From Acidovorax sp. Leaf191 (GTDB lineage Bacteria; Pseudomonadota; Gammaproteobacteria; Burkholderiales; Burkholderiaceae_C): DNA of 64,000 nt. The first letter of the stretch is position 1; each line of letters starts with the position of its first letter. Shown here piece by piece: positions 35,379 through 44,835 of the stretch. The stretch spans positions 732,137-796,136 of the forward strand of contig NZ_LMPT01000001.1 of NCBI RefSeq assembly GCF_001424425.1. Reading direction: 5' to 3'. Both the position numbers and the translations under genes were made by a program. Below the pieces are notes generated by a model. That model ran no database searches, had not been told where the DNA came from, and saw nothing but the letters and a program-made list of their open reading frames with translations.

Positions 35379-36023
35379 ATGGCCCCCACCCCACCCATCA
35401 CGCTGTACCGCATGGCCGTGTCCGGCCACTGCCACCGCGTCGAACTGATGCTGTGCCTGCTGGGCCTGCCCTACCAACTGGCCGAGGTGAACCTGCTGCA
35501 GGGCGAGCACCAGCGCGCAGAGCACCTGGCCCTGAACGCCCTGGGCCAGGTGCCCGTCATCGTGGATGGCACCGTGGTGCTGAGCGACAGCACCGCCATC
35601 CTGGTCTACCTGGTGCAGCGCTACGCCCCCGGCAGCGCCTGGATGCCGCAGGACCCGGTGGGCCAGGCGCGCCTGCAGCGCTGGTTCAGCCTGGCCGCCG
35701 GCCTGCTGGCACCGGGCGTGGCCGTGCCGCGCTTTGCCGCCATCACAGGCAAGCCCTTGAACGCAGCCTCCCAGGCCATCGGCCAGCGGCTGCTGGCCTT
35801 CATGGAGGGCGAGCTGCAAGGCCGCACCTGGCTGCTGGACGGCGACGCGCCCACCCTGGCCGACATCGCCATGGTGAGCTATATCTCGCAGGCACCCATC
35901 GGCGGACTGCCGCTGGCCGCCCATCCGCGCGTGGCCGCCTGGGTGGCGCGCATGGAGGCCCTGCCGGGCTACGTGCCGCTGGCCGACCGCCTGCCCGACG
36001 CCGCTGCAGCGGTACCCGCATGA
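35379..36023 (+). CDS. Glutathione S-transferase family protein
   Basis: 214 residues. Thioredoxin-like N-domain (LYRMAVSGHCHRVELMLCLL with Ser near residue 15), LGQVPVIVDGTVVLSDSTAIL with the cis-Pro and Asp-Ser glutathione contacts, and an all-helical C-domain (PTLADIAMVSYI). Its stop overlaps the next start by ATGA, so it is translated together with the PNPOx-like protein. It probably detoxifies electrophiles; the true substrate is not evident. Confidence 0.88.
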   Translation: MAPTPPITLYRMAVSGHCHRVELMLCLLGLPYQLAEVNLLQGEHQRAEHLALNALGQVPVIVDGTVVLSDSTAILVYLVQRYAPGSAWMPQDPVGQARLQRWFSLAAGLLAPGVAVPRFAAITGKPLNAASQAIGQRLLAFMEGELQGRTWLLDGDAPTLADIAMVSYISQAPIGGLPLAAHPRVAAWVARMEALPGYVPLADRLPDAAAAVPA

Positions 36024-37006
36024 GCGCCGGCCTGCGGCCCCTTGAAGCCCCGGCCTTCCACGCGGGCGAGCAGGCCCTGCAGGACCGCGTGGGCGTGCGC
36101 GAACGCATGGGCGAGATCGGCCCCATGGTGCTGCGCGACCACATGCCCGACCAGCACCGCGAGCTGTTCGAGAAGCTGCCCACGCTGCTGCTGGGTGCGC
36201 TCGACGCCGACGGCCAGCCCTGGGCCACCATGGTGGCGGGGCCCCCGGGCTTTGTGTACACGCCCGATGCGCGCAGCATGCAGGTCGCGGTGCCGCCTGA
36301 TGCGGCCGACCCGGCGCTTGCGCAGCTCGCGCCCGGCACCCCTGTGGGCGTGCTGGGCCTGGAGCCCCACACGCGCCGCCGCAACCGCATGAACGGGCGC
36401 GTGGCCGCCTTCGGTGCGCAGGGCCTGGCGGTGGACGTGGTGCAGAGCTTCGGCAACTGCCCCAAGTACATCCAGGCGCGCGCGCCCGGCCTGCGGGAGG
36501 TGGTGACCCCGCCCGCACCTCCACAGGCCCTGGGCCCGCAGCTCGACGCCGCCGCGCTCGCGCTCATCGCCCGCAGCGACACGCTGTTCATCGCCAGCGC
36601 CTCGGCCGCGCGCCCCGGCGCAGCGCGCAACGAAGGCGTGGACGTATCGCACCGCGGCGGCGAGCCGGGCTTCGTGCACATCGCGCACAGGGAGGAGGGC
36701 GGCGTGGTGCTGTCGGTGCCCGACTACCCCGGCAACCTGTTCTTCAACACGCTGGGCAACCTGGCCCTGCACCCGCTGGCGGGGCTGCTGTGGGTGGACT
36801 ACGACGGCGGTGGCCTGCTGCACGTCGCGGCACGGTCCGAGCTGCTGTGGGACGACGCAAGCCGCGCGCCCTGGCCCGGTGCCCAGCGCGTGCTGCGGCT
36901 GCAGGTGCTGGGGGGCGTGTGGCGGGCCAATGCGCTGCCGTGGCGGTGGACGGCGGCGCAGGCTGCGCCGCAGTTCGGGGTGCTGCGGGCGCGGGCAGCG
37001 GGGTAG
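36020..37006 (+). CDS. Pyridoxamine 5'-phosphate oxidase-like flavoprotein
   Basis: 328 residues. It has a split-barrel FMN fold: LLLGALDADGQPWATMVAG and later DTLFIASAS with VSHRGGEPGFVHI and DYPGNLFFNTLGNL, the two halves of the long PNPOx-like group often found with a GST or fused to ferredoxin reductase. Here it is stand-alone, without reductase domains. It is coupled to the GST gene and divergent from LysR, which suggests a redox detoxification pair (inference). Confidence 0.8.
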   Translation: MSAGLRPLEAPAFHAGEQALQDRVGVRERMGEIGPMVLRDHMPDQHRELFEKLPTLLLGALDADGQPWATMVAGPPGFVYTPDARSMQVAVPPDAADPALAQLAPGTPVGVLGLEPHTRRRNRMNGRVAAFGAQGLAVDVVQSFGNCPKYIQARAPGLREVVTPPAPPQALGPQLDAAALALIARSDTLFIASASAARPGAARNEGVDVSHRGGEPGFVHIAHREEGGVVLSVPDYPGNLFFNTLGNLALHPLAGLLWVDYDGGGLLHVAARSELLWDDASRAPWPGAQRVLRLQVLGGVWRANALPWRWTAAQAAPQFGVLRARAAG

Positions 37007-37051
37007 GGTGGGGTAGGGCGGGACATTGGCCCCGGCATGCCCCACCAGGGT

Positions 37052-37939
37052 TTATGCGTGCCGCCGCATCGGCTCGATCCGCTTGCGCGGCGTGCTCGCC
37101 TCGGCCTCCACCATGTGCCCGCTGCGTTCGTGCGCACCGTGCGACAGCTCGGTGATCAGCGCGGCCTCGGGCAGGTTGCGCCAGTAGCGGGTGGGCATTT
37201 CCTTTTTCATCATCGTGGTCTTGAGCCGCGCGGGGTTAAAGATGTGGCGGTAGTAGGTGAGCCAGAGCGCCTCGCCGGCGTCGGGCGGCGGGGCGTCGCT
37301 GCGCTGGCCGCCGGGGCCCACATGCAGCGCCGTGCCGTCCCAGCGCACGCTGGCGTCGGGCGTGAGGATGGCCCAGTGCATCTGCGTGAAGCGCCGCACG
37401 AAGAAGCCCGCGTTGGCCTCGGTGATGTAGTGGTCGGGCTCGAACCAGGCGACCTGCACGGTGTGGCCGTCGCTGTCGGTCACCGGGCGAAAGCGCACGA
37501 AGGCGTGCATCTTGTGCATGTCGCGTGCCACGGCGCGCACCATGTGGTGGGCCTGCATGCGGTCGGCGTCCAGCGGGTCGTGGCGCAGCGCGCGGTCGTG
37601 CGCCAGGCGCCACAGCAGCCGGTACATGAGCGCGAAGCGCGCGGGGTTGCGGTGCAAGACCAGGCGCTCGCACAGGCGCACGAAATCCTCGGGCACGCGC
37701 GGCGCTGGGCGGTCGGTGCGGGGCTGCAGTGCGGCCAGGTCGAGCGGCGTCGATGCGGCAGCATCAGCATCGGTGCCAAAGCCAGCAGTTGGACTGGCGA
37801 ACAAGTCTTCCGCGACGTCCTGCGTGGTGAACCAGTCGACAGCCTGCGGCGGCACGCCGGCCTGCACCAGCGTGCGCGCGGCATGGCGAAAACCGGCCCA
37901 GTCGGTCGGGTGGTCGAGCGTCACAGTGTGTTGTGCCAT
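37052..37939 (-). CDS. TIGR03915 family putative DNA repair protein
   Basis: 295 residues. Recognisable TIGR03915/DUF4130 features include a helical core with DPLDADRMQAHHMVRAV, the DMHKMHAFVRF strand, WFEPDHYITEANAGFF and MPTRYWRNLPEA near the end. In many relatives this domain is followed by a uracil-DNA-glycosylase-like (UdgX) domain; that part is absent and the protein ends with a basic tail RKRIEPMRRHA. It follows the radical SAM gene by 146 bp, the usual partnership. The biochemical role is not established. Confidence 0.85.
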   Translation of the reverse strand: MAQHTVTLDHPTDWAGFRHAARTLVQAGVPPQAVDWFTTQDVAEDLFASPTAGFGTDADAAASTPLDLAALQPRTDRPAPRVPEDFVRLCERLVLHRNPARFALMYRLLWRLAHDRALRHDPLDADRMQAHHMVRAVARDMHKMHAFVRFRPVTDSDGHTVQVAWFEPDHYITEANAGFFVRRFTQMHWAILTPDASVRWDGTALHVGPGGQRSDAPPPDAGEALWLTYYRHIFNPARLKTTMMKKEMPTRYWRNLPEAALITELSHGAHERSGHMVEAEASTPRKRIEPMRRHA

Positions 37940-37974
37940 GGCTTATCGAGGCACGCGGGAATGCGCGCCACGGA

Positions 37975-38001
37975 CCGTTCGGGCTGAGCCCGTCGAAGCC
38001 A
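37975..38001. repeat. GTTCGGGCTGAG-type repeat, single copy
   Basis: CCGTTCGGGCTGAGCCCGTC followed by GAAGCC, one arm of the repeat family found again at 52348-52516, 57014-57073 and 60050-60110. It lies in the gap between the two repair genes. Confidence 0.6.
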
Positions 38002-38085
38002 GTGTGCTGCCGCAGAACGTGGCCCGGGCGGGGCCCGAGGGCGCAGGGAGGGTCTTGCTGGCGCAGCGGGGCATCGATCGGTCCC

Positions 38086-39366
38086 TCAAAACAGGCTGCG
38101 CTGCGCGGGCGGCGGCGCCAGGCGGGCGGCCAGGTCCGCGGCATCGAGCGCGCGGCCCGGGCGGTAGTCGGCCGCTTCCACAAACGGCAGCACCTTCTTG
38201 AGCGGCACATGCAGACGGGTCAGGTCGGCATGCCGCAGGCGGCGCACGCGGCGGGCGGCCAGCAGGCGGTCCACCGTCTGCACGCCGAAGCCGGGCACGC
38301 GCAGCATCAGCTCGCGCGGGGCGGTGTTCAGGTTGACCGGGAAGCGCTCGCGGTGCGCAATCGCCCAGGCGAGCTTGGGGTCCATGTCCAGCGCCAGCAT
38401 GCCGCCCTGGCTGGCGGGCACGATCTCGCCGTGGGTGAAGCCGTAAAAGCGCATGAGCCAGTCGGCCTGGTAGAGCCGGTGCTCGCGCACGGTGGGCGGG
38501 GCGATGAGCGGCAGCGCGCGCGCCGCATCGGGGATGGGGCTGAAGGCCGAGTAGTACACGCGCCGCAGCCGGTGCACGCCGTACAGCCCTGCGCTGGTGG
38601 CCAGGATGGTGCGGTCGTCGGTGGCGTCGGCGCCCACGATCATCTGCGTGCTCTGCCCGCCCGGCGCGAAGTGGGGCGCCGCAGCGCGCCGCGTGAGGGT
38701 GCGTGTGGTGGCGGGCATCGACACCACCTTGGCCGCGGCCTGCTCCTTGCGCGCCTGCCGCGCGTCCTCGATCCGCACCGCCATGCGCGCCATGGACCGT
38801 TCAATCGCCGCGCCGTCCTTCTGGGGTGCCAGGGCGGCCAGGCCTTCGGGCGTGGGCAGCTCCACGTTGATGCTCAAGCGGTCGGCATAGCGGCCGGCAC
38901 GCTCCATCAGCTCGGGCGACGCATCCGGGATGGTTTTGAGGTGGATGTAGCCGCGAAAGTCGTGGTCCTCGCGCAGCACGCGGGCCACCTCCACCACCTG
39001 CTCCATGGTGTAGTCCGGGCTCTGGATGATGCCGCTGGACAGGAACAGGCCTTCGATGCAGTTGCGCCGGTAGAAGTCGAGCGTGAGCTGCACCACTTCA
39101 TCGACGGTGAAGCGTGCGCGCGGCACGTTGCTGGTGACCCGGTTCACGCAGTACAGGCAGTCGTACTGGCAGAAGTTGGTCAGCAGAATTTTCAGCAGCG
39201 AGATGCAGCGCCCGTCCGGCGCGTAGCTGTGGCAGATGCCCATGCCTTCGGTGGAGCCCATGCCCCGCCCGCCCACCGAGTCGCGCGGCGCTGCGCCGCT
39301 GGATGCGCACGAGGCGTCGTACTTGGCGGCGTCGGCCAGGATGGCGAGTTTGGACTGTAATTGCAC
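38086..39366 (-). CDS. Radical SAM protein, putative DNA modification/repair (TIGR03916)
   Basis: 426 residues. A radical SAM cluster motif C66-x3-C70-x2-C73 (CQYDCLYC) binds the 4Fe-4S cluster, and the barrel follows. The C-terminus has a helix-hairpin-helix (LMLRVPGFGVQTVDRLLAARR), a DNA-contacting element, which supports action on DNA. The partner TIGR03915 gene lies downstream. The likely start is the GTG at 39366, which matches the family N-terminus (LAILADAAKYDASCASSG). A LexA-like box overlaps it, so SOS control is possible. The reaction is unknown. Confidence 0.88.
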   Translation of the reverse strand: MQLQSKLAILADAAKYDASCASSGAAPRDSVGGRGMGSTEGMGICHSYAPDGRCISLLKILLTNFCQYDCLYCVNRVTSNVPRARFTVDEVVQLTLDFYRRNCIEGLFLSSGIIQSPDYTMEQVVEVARVLREDHDFRGYIHLKTIPDASPELMERAGRYADRLSINVELPTPEGLAALAPQKDGAAIERSMARMAVRIEDARQARKEQAAAKVVSMPATTRTLTRRAAAPHFAPGGQSTQMIVGADATDDRTILATSAGLYGVHRLRRVYYSAFSPIPDAARALPLIAPPTVREHRLYQADWLMRFYGFTHGEIVPASQGGMLALDMDPKLAWAIAHRERFPVNLNTAPRELMLRVPGFGVQTVDRLLAARRVRRLRHADLTRLHVPLKKVLPFVEAADYRPGRALDAADLAARLAPPPAQRSLF

Positions 39367-39381
39367 TGGATGAATTTACAG
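39366..39381. promoter_or_regulatory. LexA-like box at the start of the repair pair
   Basis: Read toward the radical SAM gene: CTGT-AAATTCAT-CCAG, one mismatch from the LexA consensus CTGT-N8-ACAG. A wider inverted repeat ACTGTAA (39354-39360) and TTACAGT (39376-39382) surrounds the start codon. Whether LexA binds is inference. Confidence 0.45.
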
Positions 39382-39430
39382 TATTTTCCGCTGCAAGGCG
39401 AGTGTGGGGGCATCTGCGCGCTTGATATTC

Positions 39431-39490
39431 GCTATTAAAAATGTAGCTATTTGCGCTGGCTGGATAAGCGCTGGAGGCCAAAAAGCATGA
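39431..39490. repeat. Dispersed intergenic palindrome, copy 6
   Basis: GTAGCTATT flank, GCGCT (39453-39457) with AGCGC (39467-39471), then GGAGGCCAAAAAG. Unlike the other copies it lies between divergent genes. Confidence 0.6.
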
Positions 39491-39599
39491 AAATTCGTCG
39501 CCGACACGCTTCGCTGTGCCCAAAGCCGCGCCTGCGCGCTGCCTGGCTGGGCACAATGCAGTCTCTTTGCATGTCCCTGCATCCCCAAGGAGCCCGCTC

Positions 39600-39998
39600 A
39601 TGACATCTTGCAGATCCTTGCGTTCCTCTGGCGTGGCCCTGGTGCTGGCCGGCCTGGTGGCTGGCGCCATTGCCCAGGCGCCCTACAGCCTCAAGACCGT
39701 GGAAGCACGCCCGATTCCCCGCGACGACATCCTGCAACTGTGGCGCGAGGTCGCCCTGCAGCAGTGCGCGGATGCGCGCAAGCGCTTCAACCTGTCGAAC
39801 GAGGAATGCCTGCGCGAGATCGCCCGCCGGGCAGATGCCTGCACGGTGTCTCAGGCCCCGTCCACGCCGGCCCTGGTGGCCAGCACCGCCGTGTCGAAGG
39901 ACATCGGGCGCAAGTACCTGCAGTGCGCCGTGCCTTATTACTTCTGTCGAGGCGTCGAGGTCAAGACCGAGAAGGAAGCGCTGGCCCAGTGCCGCTGA
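39600..39998 (+). CDS. Small exported cysteine-rich protein
   Basis: 132 residues. Signal peptide with core GVALVLAGLVAGAIA, cut near AIAQA (about residue 26). The mature 106 residues hold six Cys (QQC, EEC, DAC, LQC, YFC, AQC), an even number that could form three disulfides in the periplasm. No family recognised. AAGGAG nine bases before the ATG at 39600 decides the start. It is followed closely by the convergent amidotransferase gene. Confidence 0.65.
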   Translation: MTSCRSLRSSGVALVLAGLVAGAIAQAPYSLKTVEARPIPRDDILQLWREVALQQCADARKRFNLSNEECLREIARRADACTVSQAPSTPALVASTAVSKDIGRKYLQCAVPYYFCRGVEVKTEKEALAQCR

Positions 39999-40041
39999 TG
40001 CGGCGGTCGATGCGCGGCTGACGCCTCTCAGCCGGGCAGTG

Positions 40042-40926
40042 TCACGACTGGGCCCGGCTACGGTCCCGGCGCAGCGCCTGGCGCAGCAGGCGGGTGGCGC
40101 GGTCGCGCATGCCGGTGGGGTGGCTCACGGCCGGCGGGTTAGCCTTGGCTTCTGCGCAGGCCGCCAGAAAGTCCTGCAGGATGGCGGTGTCATCGAGCGT
40201 GTCCGCGCCGACCTTGTGGAACTCGGGGTGCCACTGCGTGGCGGCGATGTAGCCGCGCCCCGGTGCCGACTGCAGGCGGATGGCTTCGGGCACGCCGTCG
40301 GGCTCGCTCAGGGCTTCGACGACGAAGTCGGGGGCCACGGTTTTGATGCCCTGGTGGTGGATGCTGTTGACTCGGGCCCGGGGCTTTTCGGGGTAGAGCT
40401 GCGCCAGGCGCGTGCCTTCGACGATGTGGATGTCGTGGAAGTGCTGGTCGTAGGTCGATGCATTGCGGTGCTGCAGCGCGCCCGGGTGCTGGGTCTGCAG
40501 GTCCTGGTAGAGCGCGCCGCCAAAGGCCACGTTGATCAGCTGCAGGCCGCGGCACACGCCGAAGATGGGCTTGCGCACTTCGGCAAACGCCTTGACGACC
40601 GCCAGGTCGTACAGGTCGCGCACGCGGTCGCCGATCCACTCTTCCCGCAGGGGCTCTTCGCCGTAGTTGCCCGGCCACACGTCCGCGCCGCCGTGCATCA
40701 CCACGCCGTCGAGCCACTCGGCATAGTGCGCCAGCGTCACGTCGCCGCGCGCCGTCTCGCCGGTGGGGCAGGGCACCATCACCACCATCGCACCGGCCGA
40801 CATGATCCAGTGCGCGATGGACTGCTCGACGTACTGCAGGGTCTTGTTGGTGAACAGCGGGCGGGTGGGGTCGGCGTGCTGGAAACAGGCAGACAAACCA
40901 ATCTTGAGGCGGCGATCAGTGGGCAT
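40042..40926 (-). CDS. Class I glutamine amidotransferase (gamma-glutamyl-GABA hydrolase-like)
   Basis: 294 residues. Nucleophile elbow GVCRGLQLINVAFGG with the catalytic Cys and catalytic His-x-Glu in WHPEFH; MHGGADVWPGNYGE is the oxyanion strand typical of PuuD/peptidase C26. PuuD hydrolyses gamma-glutamyl-GABA in putrescine breakdown. No other put/puu genes are near, so the substrate could be another gamma-glutamyl compound. Divergent from the FecR gene; the start ATG 40926 is preceded by a GGAGGCTCC stretch on the coding strand. Confidence 0.85.
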   Translation of the reverse strand: MPTDRRLKIGLSACFQHADPTRPLFTNKTLQYVEQSIAHWIMSAGAMVVMVPCPTGETARGDVTLAHYAEWLDGVVMHGGADVWPGNYGEEPLREEWIGDRVRDLYDLAVVKAFAEVRKPIFGVCRGLQLINVAFGGALYQDLQTQHPGALQHRNASTYDQHFHDIHIVEGTRLAQLYPEKPRARVNSIHHQGIKTVAPDFVVEALSEPDGVPEAIRLQSAPGRGYIAATQWHPEFHKVGADTLDDTAILQDFLAACAEAKANPPAVSHPTGMRDRATRLLRQALRRDRSRAQS

Positions 40927-41220
40927 GGATGGAGGCTCCGGGCAGCACGCTGACACGGTGCTGCAGATGCGATGAAAAGGTCTGCTCCGTTGTAGCACTG
41001 CGGCATGCAGGGCGTCTGTAGGAGAGCGGCGTGCACCCCTGAGCGCCCCCCGCTCTGGTAACGCGGTGCAACAAAATGTGGCTTTCTTCATGAAATGTTC
41101 TGCCGCGCCGCTGCCCGGATGCCGCATTTTCTGCGCGCCTCGCGATAATTTTTGCTCACCCGGCGCCAGGGAGGGGCGACCGGTGAAGCGTCCGTTTCGC
41201 ATCTCCCGGAAAGCCCACGA

Positions 41221-44200
41221 ATGCCACACAAAAAGAACCGCTGGCCCGCGCTCACCGCCATGGCGGCCCTGACCAGCATCGCCTGGCCGCTGCTGTCGCA
41301 GGCCGCCGTGCCCCCAGGCGCCGCCGCAGAAATCATCAGCCTGCAGGGCGCAGGCGACCAGCGCAACGCAGCTGCCGCCGACTGGCAGCCCGCCCGCCCC
41401 GCCCAGGCCCTGGCCACGGGCGACTTCGTGCGCACGCGCCAGGCTGCCAAGATGGCCTTGCTGTTCGCCGACGACACGCAGCTGCGCCTGCACCAGAACA
41501 CCGTGCTGCAGGTCAAGGGCGTGGCCACGCCCGCCCAGCCCGTGACCACGCTGCTGCTCAACGCGGGCCGCGCCTGGACGCAGACCCGCCGGCCCGATGG
41601 CAGCCGCCTGAACCTGGAGACCCCCGCCGCCACCGCCGCGATCCGCGGCACCGACTGGGACCTGTCGGTGGACGACGACGGCCGAACACTGCTCACGGTG
41701 CTTTCCGGCACGGTGGAGTTCTTCAATGCGCAGGGCCGGGTGCTGGTCGGTGCCAACGAAGCCGCCGTCGCCGACGTGGGCAAGGCGCCGGTCAAGCTGG
41801 TACTGAGCCAGCCGCGCGACCGCATCCAGTGGGTGAACGCCCTGCGCGCCGACCCCGTGCCGCACCTGGTGGCCGCCGAGCCCCTGCCCGACGCAGTCGC
41901 CCCCGTGCGCGCCGCCCTGCAGGCCCGGGACCTGGCTGCGGCACGCGCAGCCCTGGCGCAGGGCCGCGGCAGTGCGCCCGCACTCTGGGTGCCCGTGATG
42001 GAGGCCGCCATCGCGCTGCAGTCCGGCGAGGCGCTGGCGGCCCGCGAGCAGCTTGCGCGCCAGGTGGCGCTGAACACCCCCGCAGCCGCGCCCCTGCCTG
42101 CCTGGCTGATGCAGTCCGACCTGCAGCTCATGGACGGCGACGGCCCCGCCGCCGTGCAGACGCTGCGCACGGCCCTGCAGCACTGGCCCGCGCACCCGGC
42201 CCTGGTGGCCCAGCTGGCGCGCGTGCAGATGCTGAGCGACCGCATGGACGACGCCACCGCCACGCTCGCCGCAACGCAAGGCACGGCGCATGCCGACATC
42301 GCCCTGGTGCGCGCCGAGCTGGCCCGCCGCCGCGGCGACGCCCCCGCCACCCTGGCGGCCTACACCGAAGCCACGCAGCTGGCGCCCGGCGACGCCCGCG
42401 GCTGGCAGGGCCTGGGTAGCGCACACACCGAGCGCGAAGACACCCGCCCCGCCCGCGAGAACCTGCAGCGCGCGCTGTCGATCACGCGCGACGCGCCTGG
42501 CGCCTACGGCGAGCTGGGCACGCTCGAGACCTTCGTCAACCAGTTCACCGAAGCCGGCGCGGCGTTTGCCGCCGCGCTGGGCGACAACCCGGCGGACTAC
42601 GTGGCCCTCACCGGCCAGGGCCTGCTGCATCTCAAGCAAGGCCAGCCGCAGCAGGCGCTCGACGACTTCCTGCGTGCCGGCGTGATGGAGCCGCGCTACG
42701 CCCGCGCCAAGACGTGGACGGCCGTCGCGTACTACCAGCTGGGCCGCCACCAGGACGCGCTGGCCACGCTGCACCAAGCCAGCCGCCTGGACGACAAGGA
42801 CCCGGTGCCCTACATGCTGCTCGCGCAGATCCACACCGACCTGTTCCAGCCCGGCGAGGCGGTGCAGGCCGCGCGCGCTGCGGTCGAGCGCATGCCGTAC
42901 CTCAAGTCGCTCAACCAGGTGGCCAACGACCAGAAGGGCAGCGCCAACCTGGGCGCGTCGCTCGCGTTCTTCGGCATGGAGGAGTGGGCGCAGGAGCTGG
43001 CGCGGCAGAGCTTCACGCCCTACTGGGGCGGCAGCCACCTCTTCCTGGCGGACCGGTACCAGGGCGAGTTCAACAAGAACTCGGCCCTGTTCCAGGGCTT
43101 CCTGACCGACCCCATGGCCTTCGGTGCCAGCCAGCGCTACTCGCCGCTGCTGCAGCAGCCGGGCAGCCACGGTGTGCTGGGCCTGACGCACGACCGCGAG
43201 TTCTCGCGCATGAGCGTGCCGTCGGTCACGCTCAACGGCATGAACAACAGCCACGTGCCGGTGTCCTGGTTCGTGAAGGCGCAACGGGCCAACGCAACGC
43301 GGTTTCCGATCGACGTAGGCGTCTCGAACTCGCCAGCCTTCTACGATGCGTCCGGTACGGCAAACGTGGGGGCGGAGGCGTTCACGCTGGGCCTGGGCAT
43401 GCTGCCCACGGAGCGGCTGAACCTGTTTGCGTATGCCAACCAGTTCAACGTGTCGACCCAAGGGCACAACCTGGTCGATCTGTTCGGTACGGGCGAGGAT
43501 TCGCCACAGACGGCCAGCAGCAACCGCGTTCGCCAGGGCATGGCCGGCCTCTCCTACCGCTGGAGCCCGGTGGAGCAGACCTGGCTCAAGCTGGGCCGCA
43601 GCATGGAAGACCTGCGAGCCAGCGACTACCCGACGCTGTTTTTGGCACCTCCGCTGGCATCGCTGATCGGCCTGGACGTTTTCGCGCGCAAGGCGTTCAA
43701 CGAATTTCAAGTGCGCCACACCCTGGACCCGCAGCCGGGCACGCGCCTGAGCGTGGCGCTGGAGCATGTGGCCGAGAAGCAGTTTGGCGGCGTGGAAGGT
43801 TCAGGCCCGGTGCTCAACAGAAATAACGGGGGACTCGACATCCTCGCGTTCGGCGGCGCCAATCGCATTGACCGTCGCTACACGGCGCTGACGCTGGCGG
43901 GCAGCCAGCAGGTCACATCCGGCGCGCTGGTGGACGCTGCGCTGGGCCTGCAGCAGATCCGGCACCGCGTGGTGGGCGCCAATGCGGTGAGCCTGGTGTT
44001 CAGCGGCGGCTACGACGAGACGCTGGAGCGTCGCAACGACACCGAAAGGACGGTCACGCCCCGCATCGGCGTGGTGCTGACGCCCGTTGCCGGTCACACC
44101 GTGCGGCTGGCCTACCAGGACTGGGTCCGCCCGCTGAGCACCTCCACGCTCACCAGCGTGGAGACGGCCGGTATTCCGGTGGAAGATCGCCTGGTGGAGG

Positions 44201-44835
44201 CTGGCGGGCGCCAACGGCGCACGGCGGCGCAGTGGAGCACGGAGGTGGATGAGCGCACCTTCGTGAGCCTGCGTGCCGACCATCTGCGCGTGCAGAACCC
44301 GGGCACCATCGGCGTAGATCTGCGCGTGCCGAGCATGCCGTTCCTGGAGGAGATGCGCAATGCGCAGCTCATCAACCTCTCGACCACGGATGTGATGGAG
44401 GGCACACCAGGGTTCGAGCAGGGCACCCTGCGGGTGCTGGGCGCGGGCGTCAACCGCATGTTCAGCCGGCAGTGGTCGGGCTACGCCAAGTACCTGTACC
44501 AGCGCAGCAGCAGCGATTACATGGACAGCGTGGGCCACGACATCGTCCGCGGCCTGCGTATTCCCTACATACCGCGCCACACGGCCGTGCTCGGCGCCAC
44601 CTGGGCCAGCGGGCAGCGGGTGTATGCCAGCGCGCGCGTGGTCTACCGGTCCGAGCGGTTCGAGGACAAGACCAACCTCACGCGCCGGCCCCCTGGCTGG
44701 AGTATGGACCTGGTGGGCTATTGGGAAACGCAGGACAAGCACTGGGTGCTGGGCGCCGGCGTTCTCAACCTGTTCGGCGACCGCACCGACCGCCAGTCCG
44801 TGCGCTATGTGATCGATGCGCGCTACCGCTTCTAA
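41221..44835 (+). CDS. FecR-TPR-outer-membrane beta-barrel fusion protein
   Basis: 1204 residues. Signal peptide (about 1-29); FecR-like domain about 67-185 (GDFVRTRQAAKMALLFADDT, AAIRGTDWDL, TVLSGTVEF); at least six TPR-like helical repeats about 230-560 (LVAQLARVQMLSDRMDDATA, YAELGTLE-type units); then about 580 residues of alternating strands ending DARYRF, with terminal Phe as in outer membrane barrels. The order suggests a periplasmic sensor tethered to a barrel. GGAAAG stands before ATG 41221; a TTG 69 bases upstream is less likely. The last 20 bases overlap the cyclase gene, so a joint role is probable. No TonB box is obvious. Confidence 0.7.
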   Translation: MPHKKNRWPALTAMAALTSIAWPLLSQAAVPPGAAAEIISLQGAGDQRNAAAADWQPARPAQALATGDFVRTRQAAKMALLFADDTQLRLHQNTVLQVKGVATPAQPVTTLLLNAGRAWTQTRRPDGSRLNLETPAATAAIRGTDWDLSVDDDGRTLLTVLSGTVEFFNAQGRVLVGANEAAVADVGKAPVKLVLSQPRDRIQWVNALRADPVPHLVAAEPLPDAVAPVRAALQARDLAAARAALAQGRGSAPALWVPVMEAAIALQSGEALAAREQLARQVALNTPAAAPLPAWLMQSDLQLMDGDGPAAVQTLRTALQHWPAHPALVAQLARVQMLSDRMDDATATLAATQGTAHADIALVRAELARRRGDAPATLAAYTEATQLAPGDARGWQGLGSAHTEREDTRPARENLQRALSITRDAPGAYGELGTLETFVNQFTEAGAAFAAALGDNPADYVALTGQGLLHLKQGQPQQALDDFLRAGVMEPRYARAKTWTAVAYYQLGRHQDALATLHQASRLDDKDPVPYMLLAQIHTDLFQPGEAVQAARAAVERMPYLKSLNQVANDQKGSANLGASLAFFGMEEWAQELARQSFTPYWGGSHLFLADRYQGEFNKNSALFQGFLTDPMAFGASQRYSPLLQQPGSHGVLGLTHDREFSRMSVPSVTLNGMNNSHVPVSWFVKAQRANATRFPIDVGVSNSPAFYDASGTANVGAEAFTLGLGMLPTERLNLFAYANQFNVSTQGHNLVDLFGTGEDSPQTASSNRVRQGMAGLSYRWSPVEQTWLKLGRSMEDLRASDYPTLFLAPPLASLIGLDVFARKAFNEFQVRHTLDPQPGTRLSVALEHVAEKQFGGVEGSGPVLNRNNGGLDILAFGGANRIDRRYTALTLAGSQQVTSGALVDAALGLQQIRHRVVGANAVSLVFSGGYDETLERRNDTERTVTPRIGVVLTPVAGHTVRLAYQDWVRPLSTSTLTSVETAGIPVEDRLVEAGGRQRRTAAQWSTEVDERTFVSLRADHLRVQNPGTIGVDLRVPSMPFLEEMRNAQLINLSTTDVMEGTPGFEQGTLRVLGAGVNRMFSRQWSGYAKYLYQRSSSDYMDSVGHDIVRGLRIPYIPRHTAVLGATWASGQRVYASARVVYRSERFEDKTNLTRRPPGWSMDLVGYWETQDKHWVLGAGVLNLFGDRTDRQSVRYVIDARYRF

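Noticed and set aside
40042..43767. A 1241-codon open frame on the minus strand across the FecR gene
   Set aside because: Only its last 294 codons (the amidotransferase) match a family. The rest is antisense to a protein with clear domains and is open because of the high GC content.
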